64,000 nt of DNA from Channallabes apus. Its lineage: Eukaryota > Chordata > Actinopteri > Siluriformes > Clariidae. The translations under genes and the position numbers were made by a program. The DNA lies in the NCBI GenBank assembly GCA_030522415.1, contig CM060127.1, forward strand, positions 2,290,614 to 2,354,613. The letters are read 5' to 3'. Position 1 is the first letter of the stretch; the number at the start of each line of letters is the position of its first letter. This document shows, piece after piece, positions 10,806 through 45,345 of this stretch. Under the pieces are notes generated by a model. The model did not search any database, was not told where the DNA came from, and saw only the letters and a program-made list of their open reading frames with translations.

Positions 10806-13752
10806 ATGTCGAGTCTGAAGAGAAGGTTGGTGTGTGAGGTGTGTGAGTCGGTGCAGAAGCGCCCCCTGCGGCCGGGTGAGGTACTGAGTGACAGCAGTGA
10901 GGAGCAGCAGGAGTCCAGCCAGTACTTCTCCACTAAAGCTCTTACTGGGACCAGACTGAACTCCCAGTTCTTTAACCAGCAGTGTGTTGATTTGGCCAAA
11001 GCACTTTTGGGGAAGGTGAGCAGAAAGGCTTAAACTGAAGGTGATGGCAGATCAAAATGTGACCTGAGATTCAGCTTTATGTTTATAGAAATACAAGAAA
11101 GGTTCAGTCTGTTCATCGGGCCGAACTCACACTTTTAATGATATCTTTAGGTTTCACACACTGGAGGACCAGAAACCAGCCTCAGCCAGATTCTGTCGCG
11201 TCATCACACAAACCTGTCTGTCTGTAATTTCCTGAATCTCCTGCAGTCCTTAGATCTTCAGTCTGTAGTTTAATCTGCAGCATCAGTTTAAATCTAAATG
11301 TGGAGTAAAAGTGATGTTATGAACAGTTATGTGCTGGATTTAATAATCTACTGTATAATAATCTACTAATGCGCTACTGTCTCAATGTAAACAAACACCT
11401 GCACCAATAGATATTAATTAGAGAAGATAAAGTGAATATTTTGACTGGGATTAGTTGATATTTTCACTTTGTCTGAAATAACAGCGCTGAAGTGGTATAA
11501 GTGAATTTTAACACGCTGGAGTCGTTTTAAGACAAAACTTCATCTTTATCTGATCGACTTTTTCCATTTCTCATCTGTGATTCTCTCTCCGATTACCGAA
11601 CAGGGAGTGTATTTGTCTGAGCACCAAAGAAGGACAACTTAGTGTAAACAAGGCGTCAGATACTCAACCTTACAGAATGTCATTTCTGTCTATTAATAAG
11701 TTAGACAGAGAGTTCTGCTGTACAGAAACACACACGGACACGGACGTGGACTTCAACCTCTATTATTATTATTATTATTATTATTATTATCACTGATTAC
11801 ATTAAAGATCAGCAGATTATTATTAGATTTAACATTTGAACTGTTTCTACAAACTCTTTAACTATCAACAATACATACTTCTGCTAGTACACTGTATGGT
11901 CAAAATTTTGTGCACCCCAACTTTCACAAAGGCTCCAATTATTTTCTTAATATAATATCTGATAGGTGCTCGTCTACCAACATGGAGGACACCAGAATTG
12001 ACATTGTGTATCAGGTCGACAGACATTGAGAAGACTGCTTTCATGGATATTTAAAAACAAACAAACATGGAACAAAAAACAAAAACAAAAGAGCTTTTGT
12101 TTTAAAATAGTGAAGCTCAGGACCAGCAGGTGTGTCGACTTACTTCAACATCATCAGTGATGAATTTAAGCCTTGTTTAGTGAGGCTTTGACAACAATCT
12201 ATAAAATCCAGCTTGTCTTGCATATGATATATATTTTATTGGAATTTTATTGGAATCCCACGTGAAAGACCAATACAAAGTTTGCGTCTGTATTTGTCCG
12301 ACTCTTTGTACTTGGAACTTGAGTTTGGACCCAAAAGTTTTCCAGAACTTCAGGTCGGAAAATCATATCCGTGTCTTTGCTCTGCTTTTGTTCCTACTGA
12401 AGCAGTGCTGACTCAGAACACGCTGGACGTGCCTCGTTATCTGATTAAACGAATACATTATTGCACCAACCGCTTGCCTCTTACACACTCAGTCAGGAGG
12501 CAGATTTCTGGTCAGGCTTGTGAGAGCACACAGGGTGGAGCAAAGTCTTAAAAAAGGCTTTAGACTATTTAAGCCGAAATGAGTAATCAGAGCATTGAGT
12601 TCTGCCCGAGTGCACCTCTGCGTCTGTGAGTACGCCTGTTTGTCATTTTAGGACTGCTCAGAATGCTAAAGAGCGCTGGGGTGAGACGTATGAAAGCAAT
12701 TATGTTGGAGGGCATCCGGCCTGCTGTGAAACCCTCAGACCCCCACACCATGTGCTATGTTAGTGTAGGTCCTCTATAGCGAGAGAGGGAGCGAAAGAGG
12801 AAGTGCTGGTTACAACTAGGGTTAAAATAAGAAACTGCACAGTCAGTTATTAGGCATTTTTAGTATCAAGTGGCTTTTATATAACAGCACTTCAATTAAA
12901 TTAGTGTTTAAATACATAATTATCTTTTACTGACACACACACACACACACACATGTTAACGAGTTAATGGATTGTTGGCTGTCTATTTTTATCCGAATAT
13001 GTCAGAAATAGAACGAAACAATTGTACCTAAACCGTGCAGCTGACCGGTACTGGTACCCGTCGTTTAATCGTCATGGGGCAATTGCACCCCCTGCTGACC
13101 GTTATTAGTTTGTATGCGTTCATGTTTTTTTTTTCTGACTTCACTGGAGGTAAACAAGAATTTGTAATACATTTAAAGGTCCTGCTTCTTTAACACAGGA
13201 CTCAGAGATAAGTGAAGTGCGTTAATGCTGCAGCTGAAACATCCTTCAGATAAATGTTCTGTTTAAGCGTTTATGTAAATGAGCTGCTGCAGAGCCACAC
13301 CTCCGGAGAGCGGAGCGGAGCAGAGCGACTTCTTATATGAGGTCACAATATGTGGAAAAGTGGCTTTTTTGAGCCTCAGTCAATACAAAAAAAATAAACA
13401 AACAGAAGAACACCAAAAACTAACAAAAAAAAGATAAATAAATACAGAGATTGTGAATACCAGGTGTCGTTTTGTGTGTGTTGTTAAGGTGCTGGTGCGC
13501 AGGCATGCTGATGGAACAGAGCTGAAAGGCAGAGTGGTGGAGACGGAGGCCTACTTGGGCGGGGAAGACAAGGCATCGCACTCGGCTGGTGGCAAGCGCA
13601 CGGAAAGAAACGCAGCCATGTTCATGAAGCCTGGCACCATTTACGTCTACCCTATTTATGGCATCTATCTCTGCATGAACATCTCCAGCCAGGGTGAGGC
13701 TTCCTGCAGGAACTTCCCTCGAGGTGAACCGAGACAATCATGTTGACTTCTG

Positions 13753-13793
<41 letters not shown>

Positions 13794-14172
13794 AGGGGAA
13801 GGGGCAGCCGTGCTGTTGCGCTCCCTGGAGCCTCTCCAGGGTCAGGACGTCATGAGGCGGCTGCGCGCATCCAAACGCAAACAAGGAGCCAAGATGGTGA
13901 AGGACAAAGAATTATGTAATGGCCCGTCTAAGCTGTGCCAGGCTCTGGACATTCAGCGCTGCTTCGATCGCAGGGACGTTGCCACAGACACCGACGTGTG
14001 GCTCGAGACGGACACGGAGTGGGTGTCGCCGGGCGCGAGAGGCGTGGTCTCTGCTCCTCGGATCGGAATCGATTCGCATGGAGAGTGGGCCACCAAACCA
14101 TTACGCTTTTACCTCCGAGGTCACCCGTGTGTCAGCCTGGTGGACAGAGCGGCCGAGAGCCAGCAGGAGTAA
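10806..14172 (+). CDS. mpg: N-methylpurine (3-methyladenine) DNA glycosylase MPG/AAG, 3 exons
   Basis: Base-excision-repair glycosylase that removes alkylated and deaminated purines (3-methyladenine, 7-methylguanine, hypoxanthine) from nuclear DNA. Exons: 10806-11015, 13489-13693, 13796-14172, joined in phase to 263 aa (human AAG is 298 aa; the difference is mostly the variable N-terminus). The start ATG at 10806 follows a GT run and gives MSSLKRR; an in-frame ATG 14 codons upstream lies before and within that run and is less likely. Family residues are in place: the catalytic Glu at 90 (VVETEAYLG), Tyr92, His101, and Tyr124 and Tyr127 ([14 protein letters not shown]), corresponding to human Glu125, Tyr127, His136, Tyr159 and Tyr162. 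Exon 3 carries [13 protein letters not shown] and KPLRFYLRG. The exon 3 acceptor follows a (TA)n(TG)n run. Convergent with nprl3, as in other vertebrates. Confidence 0.96.
11016..13488 (+). other. mpg intron 1, repeat content
   Basis: 2.47-kb intron with GT donor at 11016. It holds a ~260-bp repeat (11474-11733), a (TTA)n run at 11760-11790, a (CA)n run near 12932-12953, and short frames without recognisable products. The acceptor at 13487-13488 precedes exon 2. Confidence 0.8.
11474..11733 (+). repeat. 260-bp dispersed repeat, inverted partner at 37762-38023
   Basis: From 'ctgaaataacagcgctgaag' to 'ctgctgtacagaaacacac', this is nearly identical to the reverse complement of 37762-38023 in nprl3 intron 1. 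Non-coding, identity unknown. Confidence 0.85.
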
Positions 14173-14216
14173 CTAGTGTTATTAGGGGTACACTAATATT
14201 TGGAAGTGGTATCAAA

Positions 14217-14222
14217 AATAAA
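14217..14222 (+). terminator. mpg polyadenylation signal
   Basis: AATAAA lies 45 bp after the mpg stop codon and just before the G/T-rich repeat begins. Confidence 0.7.
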
Positions 14223-14253
14223 AGTGAAATGTTTTGTCAGAAATCTTTAGATC

Positions 14254-15940
14254 CGGGTGTGTGTGTGGAGTGTGTGTGTGGAGTGTGTGCGGGGAGTGTG
14301 CGCGGGGAGTGTGTGTGTGGAGTATGTGTGTGGGAGTGTGTGTGTGGAGTGTGTGGGAGTATGTGGAGTGTGTGTGTGGGAGTGTGTGTGTGGAGTGTGT
14401 GTGGGGAGTGTGTGCGGGGAGTGTGTGTGTGGAGTATGTGTGTGGGAGTGTGTGTGTGGAGTGTGTGGGAGTATGTGGAGTGTGTGTGTGGGAGTGTGTG
14501 TGTGGAGTGTGTGCGGGGAGTGTGCGCGGGGAGTGTGTGTGTGGAGTATGTGTGTGGGAGTGTGTGTGTGGAGTGTGTGGGAGTATGTGGAGTGTGTGTG
14601 TGGGAGTGTGTGTGGGGAGTGTGTGCGGGGAGTGTGTGTGTGGAGTATGTGTGTGGGAGTGTGTGTGTGGAGTGTGTGGGAGTATGTGGAGTGTGTGTGT
14701 GGGAGTGTGTGTGTGGAGTGTGTGTGTGTGGAGTATGTGTGTGGGTGTGTGTGTGTGGAGTGTGTGTGGGAGTATGTGGAGTGTGTGTGTGGGAGTGTGT
14801 GTGTGGAGTGTGTGTGTGTGGAGTATGTGTGTGGGAGTGTGTGTGTGGAGTGTGTGGGAGTATGTGGAGTATGTGTGTGGGAGTGTGTGTGTGGAGTGTG
14901 TGGGAGTATGTGGAGTATGTGTGTGTGGAGTGTGTGTGTGGAGTATGTGTGTGGGAGTATGTGGAGTGTGTGTGTGGAGTATGTGTGTGTGTGGAGTGTG
15001 TGGGAGTATGTGTGTGTGGAGTGTGTGTGTGGGAGTGTGTGTGTGGAGTATGTGTGTGGGTGTGTGTGGAGTGTGTGCGGGAGTGTGTGTGTGGGAGTGT
15101 ATGCGGGAGTGTGTGCGCGAGTGTGTGCGCAGGTGTGTGTGCAGGTGTGTGTGGAGTGTGTGCGGGGAGTGTGTGCGGGGAGTGTGTGTGTGGAGTGTGT
15201 GTGTGGGAGTGTGTGTGCGGGAGTGTGTGTGCGAGTGTGTGTGGAGTGTGTGTGGGGAGTGTGTGCGGGTGTGTGTGGAGTATGTGTGTGTGGAGTGTGT
15301 GCGGGAGTGTGTGTGGAGTGTGTGCGGGTGTGTGTGGAGTGTGTGCGGGAGTGTGTGTGGAGTGTGTGCGGGAGTGTGTGCGGGGAGTGTGCGCGGGAGT
15401 GTGTGTGTGGAGTGTGTGTGCGAGTGTGTGTGGAGTGTGTGTGTGGGAGTGTGCGGGGAGTGTGCGCGGGAGTGTGTGTGGAGTGTGTGTGGGGAGTGTG
15501 TGTGTGGAGTATGTGTGTGGGAGTGTGTGGGGAGTGTGTGGGAGTATGTGGAGTATGTGTGTGGGGAGTGTATGTGGGGAGTGTGTGTGTGGAGTGTGTG
15601 CGGGAGTGTGTGTGCGGGAGTGTGTGTGTGGAGTGTGTGGGAGTATGTGTGTGGGAGTGTGTGTGTGGAGTGTGTGTGGAGTGTGTGTGGGAGTGTGTGC
15701 GGGAGTGTGTGTGTGGGAGTGTGTGCGGGAGTGTGTGTGTGGAGTGTGTGGGAGTGTGTGTGGGAGTGTGTGCGGGAGTGTGTGTGTGGGAGTGTGTGGG
15801 AGTATGTGGAGTATGTGTGTGGGAGTGTGTGTGGGGAGTGTGTGTGTGGAGTATGTGTGTGGGAGTGTGTGTGTGGAGTGTGCGGGAGTGTGTGTGCGGG
15901 AGTGTGTGTGCGGGAGTGTGTGTGGGGAGTGTGTGTGGGA
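14254..15940. repeat. G/T-rich minisatellite between convergent genes
   Basis: About 1.7 kb of degenerate tandem units built from gtgtgtgtggagtgtgtg, gggagtatgtggagt and gcgggagtgtgtg blocks. The plus strand is almost purely G, T and A with strong G/C strand bias. Open frames of 560-720 codons run through it on both strands (VCVECVGVCG or THTLPHTPHT repeats). They are products of the low-complexity composition and are not annotated as genes. Confidence 0.95.
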
Positions 15941-15955
15941 GTGGGTCTTGCTCTT

Positions 15956-16239
15956 AGTGATGTGTTTTTCCTCACTGCAGTCTGGAATGATCATTATGGG
16001 GCAATATTTTTTAATCCAGTTGATTTATGACATCAGGGCTTCTCTCTTAACCTCTTATAGGAAAGAACAGAAACTACACATTTTATAGTGAATACAGCAA
16101 ACACATGAATACAGCTCATGAATAATAAATCCTTCTTCATCCTCTGACAAAACACATCACCAAAGGCAAATAATTTACATCATAAAATCTTTATACAGTG
16201 AATCAGTCCTGCTTTATGATCTGAACATCTTCATTTGTG
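15956..16239 (-). other. nprl3 3' untranslated region (likely)
   Basis: Non-repetitive sequence between the G/T array and the nprl3 stop codon at 16240-16242. Likely the 3' UTR, but no unambiguous AATAAA on the minus strand was found. Confidence 0.5.
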
Positions 16240-38958
<22,719 letters not shown>

Positions 38959-39450
38959 ATCGACTTTAAAGAGGTGTTAAAGGGTCCAACTGTACAAACA
39001 CTAAACAGCCTTTGGAAAGAAACACGAGCAGAATGTCTGAGCTGTCAGGGGGTTAAAATGTGTCCTTTTAGAATAAAAACCCTCTACTGAACTCTAGACA
39101 CATAATATACAAGCATGCTGTCTCGTATTTAGACAGCTATAATGTAGTTATAATGTACATGAGACCTGATGTTAGGAGGAAATGCTGCAGTAAACACTCC
39201 TCTTCCTCCTCCTCCTCTACACTTTACTTCTGCTGCTCGATAATTTAAGGCAAACTTTACCGTGACGTAAGACACAAAACATCCAACAACATTATAGTTC
39301 CACTCGGTAACCTCTATAACAGTTCTGCAGGGCTGTTATATAAACACCGAAACACACAAAACACCAAGTAAACAAAACGTCCCACCGTTAAATTGTTTCG
39401 GGTTTCAACATCTGCTTCAGGACAAAGGTTCCGCTTCCGTTAGATGTGTC
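38959..39450 (-). promoter_or_regulatory. Likely nprl3 5' region and promoter
   Basis: Sequence upstream of the first coding exon. On the minus strand it has adjacent ETS-like GGAAGCGGAA near 39428-39437 and a CRE-like TTACGTCA near 39264-39271, with no TATA box. An untranslated first exon here is possible but not proven. Confidence 0.4.
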
Positions 39451-39692
39451 CGGGCAGAAAATGAAAAACTGGATTTCCCCCCCCCCCCCCCCATTAATAT
39501 TTAAAATAAAAAATCAATATAAAAAAGACACAACATTAAACATCTGTTCTTTGTGTCCAATTCGGGTTGTAATATACAGTAATTATTGGCCATGAATTCC
39601 AGTATGCTCTCTTCACATAATACAGTGGATGTAAAAGGTCTACACACTCCTGGTAAAATGCAAACATTTCAACATATTTAAATCAAGTTAAT

Positions 39693-39755
<63 letters not shown>
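39693..39755. repeat. (GATA)n microsatellite
   Basis: Pure gata tetranucleotide run, about 16 units, between nprl3 and the globin genes. Confidence 0.97.
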
Positions 39756-39756
<1 letters not shown>

Positions 39757-40160
39757 TAAATATTAAAACTTTGATCATCATGTTATCTAGTTTAATTTAG
39801 TGTTTAAGCTACATTAATAAGACAGTAGGTTCTCTATTCAATCCCTTAAAATTTCATAGCTTCTAGGCTATTTATTCAAATTCATGAATATAGACAAACA
39901 TTGATTTAATGTAATTAAACAAAGCATGTTTTTAATATCATTCTTTTTTGTTTCTATTCATTTAAAAAAGTAACTTTTTATAAATCAAAGTGACAAAAAC
40001 CCTACTCTAAGCCTAATACATGTATTTTACGATTTGGGACATTATTTAATACAACACAATATTTATTACCAAAAAAAAAAAGGATATTTCTATCTCTGTA
40101 AATCACACTGCTAAAAAAAATAATGAAAATAATGCTACGGGGAAGGAAAAACCACTGAAC

Positions 40161-40192
<32 letters not shown>

Positions 40193-40344
40193 GGGCGGGG
40201 AGAACACACGCGCTAAATTCACAAGAACGATGGAGACAGAACAGATGCCAGTGAAGCAGAGGCAGCTGAAAGTGAAATACCATCAAATTCTTATGATCAA
40301 ATCCCAGTCCACTGTAACGGCCACTACTGTCCTGTATGTATATA

Positions 40345-40612
40345 TGTTGCCCTGTTACGAGTTGCCGCCCCTGACCCAGTGTGTGCGCTGCGGAGGTGTG
40401 TGTGTGTGTGTGTGTGTGTGTGAGAACGGAGTAGGAGCTCAGGTGTGCTGCTCCTGCCCGCAACGCTCTATTCTTTTATCCTTTACTTTAATTTTACTTT
40501 ATGTTTTGTTTTATAATTTTGTGACGCGATAAAGGTTTTGTACTGAACGCTATTCTGAGCTCTTTTTTTCTCTCGGCTCTCCGGCGCAAAGCGTTACACC
40601 ATATTTAAGCGA
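40345..40612 (+). repeat. Dispersed repeat, partner at 51875-52180
   Basis: Shares 'gtgtgtgcgctgcggaggtg'-type sequence, 'gataaaggttttgtactgaa' and 'ttctctcggctctccggcgc' with 51875-52180. Possibly the inside of a hAT element; non-coding. Confidence 0.6.
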
Positions 40613-41461
40613 CCACTTTGATTTCAAGTCCATTGTCCTAACTCAGAATTCTGATATAATAATACATAATGAATAATAATACCTGATAATAGTACACAAC
40701 ACACTAACATGGTAAATGTTCTGAGTTGCTGTATTTTTAATATCAGAATGAGTTCAGTTGGACTGAATCTGTTATTTTTCAATGTCATGTGGTAAGAGGC
40801 TTGAATTTAAGTTCAATAAGCAGAATATACTGTTCATGTTTACATGTTTTTATAGTGGGATCTTAACAGTACTGAATACTTGACTACTACTAGTGATACA
40901 GTGTATGCTGTGACAGAAAAAACTGTGATTTTCTGGTAACAAAATCCACTAATCACACTGGCCAGTGAGCAGAAAAGTTAATGTCAAACCCTGATGTAAA
41001 TGTCTGTAATGAAAGGAAGAGAGGCTCCAACACTCTATTCAGCTTTTCTCATTATCCACCCCAACGTCGTTCAATCTGAGACAAACCTGGAAGGTACAGT
41101 ATTAATAATGATTTATTAAAATCGAAAATTTATATAAGATTAATATTTATTGATCCCGAGGGAAATTGCAGTTCTGCACAGCCGCAGACAGCTAAAACAC
41201 AGACAATAAAATGAAATAACCTAAGCACACACACATACTATTTATATATACAGTTCACATGTACAACGAGGAAGTATGTTTTGAGAAGACACTTGTGCAA
41301 ATATTGGGCATACTGTGTGTAAGATTGTCCAGCAGCTTTAAGAATAAACATACTTACAGTGGCAATTCACTCCTCATCAGCAACAAGGAGTTTGACAATA
41401 CTGACAATACCCTGACAATACCCTGCAGGGGCTCATTAAAGAGCCTGGAACTAATGCAGGT

Positions 41462-42425
41462 TACATGAAGCTATTAAAGAAATAGTATTTTTATAAAAAT
41501 TTTAATTGAAATAAAAATTAACGAAGACATATCTTGGACTACAAATATGTATACCTTGTGGAGGTCTCAGATTTAATTATTTTGGTACCAGTTTGGGGTC
41601 ACTGCATGACATGACTTAGAAGCTATTGAAAAAATTGTGATTTTTATAAAAATTAATGAAGACATATCTTGGGATAAAGTCAGGTGTATCTTTTGGCGGT
41701 CTCAGATCTGATTATTGTGGTACCAGTTTGGGGTCACCAGGTCATATGACCTATAAGCTATTGAAGAAATAACATTCTTTTTTTAATTAAAAATTAAATA
41801 AAAATAATTGAAGGCATTTCTTGGACTACAAAGCGGTGTACCTTTTGCAGGTCTCAGATATGATTATTTTGGTACCAGTTTGGGATCACCAGCTCACATG
41901 ACCTAGAAGCTATTGAAGAAAAAGTGTTTTTTTTTTTTTTTATAAAAAAATTTAATACAAATTAATTAAGATATATCTTGGGATAAAGTGAGGTGTACCT
42001 TTTGGGGTCTCAGATCTGATTATTATTGTACCAGTTTGGGGTCACTGGGTCACATGACTTAGAAGATATTGAAAAAATAGTGATTTTATAAAAACAAATT
42101 ATTGAAATAAAATTGAATAAAGACATTTCTTGGACTACAAAAAGGTGTACCTTTTGGGGAGCTCAGATCTGATTATTTTGGTACCAGTTTGGGGTCACCA
42201 GGTCATATGACCTAGAAGTTATTGAAGAAATAACGTTTAAAACATTTTTTTTAATAATAATTAATGAAGACATATCTTGTGATACGATCTTCTGTACCTT
42301 GTGGGGCTCCAATGAGATTATTTTGGTACTAGTTTGGGGTCACCAGGTCACATGACCAAAAAGCTATTGAAGAAATAGTGATTTAATAAAAATATATTTG
42401 CAAATTAATTCACAATACTCAATTA
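41462..42425. repeat. Satellite-like tandem array, ~150-bp period
   Basis: Six to seven diverged units. Each contains 'gaagacatatcttgg', 'ggtaccagtttggggtcac', a palindromic 'ggtcatatgacc' or 'ggtcacatgacc', and 'agaagctattgaagaaatag'. Unit starts fall near 41462, 41620, 41751, 41905, 42060, 42212 and 42359. Non-coding. Confidence 0.9.
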
Positions 42426-42429
42426 TTCA

Positions 42430-43500
42430 TTAATATTATCTATTAATTCAACAATTAATAAAAAAAGAAAAGCAGTATGCATGGCATTTGTATGTTTAAT
42501 AATAAATTAGAATAACTGGGGCACGTAGCCAGGTAAACAAGTACTTTCACTTGGACAGAAATTTGTCGACGGTCCCTAAAATACTTCTTCCGAATGTCTG
42601 TCGAATGTCTGAATATTAAACACTAACTTCACCGCGGTTATTAAGCAAAGGTGTTCCTTCAATTAAAAACGCTTGTCTTTTCTGAACTACACTAGAATGT
42701 GTTGTTAACTAAATAAGTAATAATATAATCGTTAATACAGCAGATTCATGGGAAATTACATCAGTATCCAACATTTTTGCCGCAACTAATTTATGAATGA
42801 GTCTGCATCAACTACATTAAAGAGAATCGCTTTATTTACAGTGAATAAAATACCCTAATTACTGGAGTTAATTGAGCCGCAGCCACAAACCTGCCCTGAA
42901 CTGGGAGGCAGCGGGACAAACCCCTGTGAGGAAGCGGACGGGGAACTCAACTGGTTCTAAATGCAGTTTTTGCGGGGTTTTTTTCTACTTAAATAATTAT
43001 CTTAGGTATACATACATATATTTTTCACAATAGAGAGTGCGATTTTTAGAGGGGGGGGCAACCCTCGAATTGGGGGGGGGGGACATGTACCCTCCGTCCC
43101 CCCCCCCGGGATTTACGCCCATGCAGCGTGTGGTGTAGATGTCTTCGATAGAGGGGAGAGAGAGACCCCGATGCTCTTGGCAAAATCCCCAAACCGAACA
43201 GTGATGCAGCTGCTCAAGATGCTCTAAATGTTATTTACTAACAGCAATAAAACTGCTATTATAACTGGCAAGTTATTTTCGTTCGAATGTTATATTTGCG
43301 AGTGCGCTGTCGGAGTGTTTACAAACCACATGCTCGTTTTTATCAGGTGAATTACGATTAATTGCCCATGACATGAAACCCTGTCATCTTAATGTTTATA
43401 TGAATAATTTATAGCCTAATAAATCAATTAATTAAATATTCAACAAGTAAAACATTGCTCTACTTTTAATCATTCAAATAGCCCAAGTAAAAAAAAAAAA
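42430..43500. other. Intergenic, no gene seen
   Basis: AT-rich sequence. 43050-43125 has G and C runs with 'ggggggacatgtaccctcc', resembling one end of a fish DNA transposon. No coding signal. Confidence 0.5.
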
Positions 43501-43502
43501 TC

Positions 43503-44540
43503 TGTTAAGTATATTAAATCCTATAGTATTACTAGTACTTGCTCCAGGCTAATGATTAAAGTTTGCTATTTTGGAACACCTAATGTTGTAAGTGTATTTA
43601 AGTTTCCGCAATAGTTAAATTGTACAAATTGTACACAATTTTAAGTGTATTAAGTATACTTTCGTGTGCTAAAGTTGAACAACTTTAAATATGCTTAGTA
43701 CACGGAAAGTGTATGGCTGTGTGTGTACTAATGTACATACCTGACAGTAATTATGGAAATCTTTGTATATATTTAATGTAGTACATTACTGCAATTTTTT
43801 ACTGTGTTGTAAATACATAGTATACTATGAGTATATTCTTATTGCAGCAGTAGCATGCTGTTATACGTCTGGCCAATTACAAATACTAAAAAAAGTACAC
43901 TTTATGGTTAATACAAATATACTTTATTATATAATATACAGTAGTTCACACAGTCTTCTATAATACTGTATTGCAAATGTGTTAGTACACTAAAGGTGTT
44001 TTGGATAATTTACAAATGCTGAATGGATTTTCTATATTGCATGTTTTTGAAACACATTACATCAGAGGCAGATTTTATTCAACAGTTGAAAATTACAAAA
44101 AAACAGAAATTGATATTAGAAGATACAGGTAAAGTATTAGTTTGTAGCTTGTTACACAGCAACGCTGCTGCAGTTCGTGAAAGTGTAGGTTTATGATAGT
44201 AAGCGCACAGAAGAAAGAGAGGTCAAACACAAATGATCTTGAACACGCAAAAGTGATTTTCAGCGCGCGTGAGAGAGTAGTGCATTATATAAGCATAAAT
44301 AAGTATGAATATCTAAATTTTAATTTCAAATGAAATGCCTAAATGTAAATTCAACGGAAAATATACTATGACTACCGTATATTACATTTTTTTATACTTT
44401 TTGTAAAAAAACAAAGTTTGGTAAAAGCATGGTCAGTATAGTTTTTATAACTTTTTATTAGTATATCTGCAATGTCCTATCAAAGATTTAAATATATTTG
44501 TAACACACTAAAGTGCATTTTTTTTTCTCTGGGAAGTTTA
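43503..44540. repeat. Dispersed repeat copy 2 (holds empty sites)
   Basis: Second copy of the repeat at 1348-5565, without the Tc1 and hAT insertions. The Tc1 target TA is at 43734-43735, and the hAT target ACTATGAG is present once at 43824-43831. The right end abuts the 3' end of the first beta-type globin gene. Confidence 0.85.
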
Positions 44541-44613
44541 AACTGTCTCATTAAAACTTTTATTGGTTGCACTTATGTCAACAGATACAAAACAATGCTA
44601 CTCTCAGGAAAGC

Positions 44614-45345
44614 TTAGAAGTAGCGGCTACTTAAAGCGGCAACGACGACTGCCAGGAACTTCTGCCATATAGCCTGAATTGCAGGAGTGAAAGCGGCTTC
44701 GAGTTTGGTCGCGATCACAATGGTGATACAATCGGACAAAAGCTGCGTGAACAAATTTTTACAAATGTCATGTTAAAAAGCAGTAAATAATACAGAATAA
44801 TAGATAGAATAAACATCATAATATATAACGTAACATACTAACTTTGCTTTCTAAAGGAAACAGAAGACGCACCTTGAAGTTATCGGGGTCTACTTTGAGA
44901 ATCTCACAGTGGAGTTGGCTCAGATTCGAATAGATCGTCTTGATGCTGTCCAGGTTCTTCACTGCCTTGTCCAAAGCGTTCAGCACAACTTTGCCATGGG
45001 CAGCGACATTTGGGTTCCCCAGGATGGCAGTTACACTGCTTAAATTTCCAAATTTGCCGAAGTAGCGCTGAGTCCAGGGGTAGACAATCAGCACCCTGTC
45101 GAAAATGAGAAAGGCAGTGTATTGGAACCGTGCATTATTCAAGCTATCGATCATAGAACCATGTAATGTTTCCTGGCTTGATACACCAGTCAACTAGGGT
45201 TGTTATCTTACTAATAGAGCTTTTCTAATAAAATCTTACATAGAGCGATTTACCTTGCCAGGGCCTGAGGCCCGATCTCGTCGATATTAATTTTGCCCCA
45301 AACATCTTCAATGATATTCCGTTCGGATTGTGACCAGGAGACCAT
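44614..45345 (-). CDS. Beta-type hemoglobin subunit, divergent, C-terminal Phe
   Basis: Oxygen-carrying beta-type globin of red cells. Exons 45345-45254 (92 nt), 45095-44873 (223 nt) and 44742-44614 (129 nt), with the usual globin intron positions, give 147 aa including Met. Key residues: Trp16, the YPWTQRYF motif at 36-43, distal His64 and proximal His93 (LSQLHCEIL). The sequence ends SSRYF, so the beta HC3 His that carries much of the Bohr effect is Phe here. The FG-corner His is Lys (ILKVDPDNF). It differs strongly from the other two beta genes and has no adjacent alpha partner. Its polyadenylation signal (AATAAA, minus) is at 44559-44564. The frame is intact; whether embryonic or adult is unknown. 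Confidence 0.93.

Larger units (their letters stand above)
39451..41461. other. Intergenic between nprl3 and the satellite array
   Basis: No gene seen. Contains a poly-C run (39477-39492), a (GATA)n microsatellite at 39693-39755, a (TGAT)n run at 40160-40192 and a dispersed repeat (40345-40612). Confidence 0.6.

Noticed and set aside
12282..12551. 89-codon frame in mpg intron 1
   Set aside because: No similarity recognised, no splice continuity with mpg, and length expected by chance.
13935..16088. Frames of 566-717 codons rich in VCVECVG or THTPHT
   Set aside because: Low-complexity G/T array read in all phases on both strands; the plus ones even overlap the real mpg exon 3 in the wrong frame.
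42430..44613. Search for an alpha partner next to the divergent beta gene
   Set aside because: No exon with the YPQTKTYF or HAFKL signatures was found on either strand; the space is repeat sequence.
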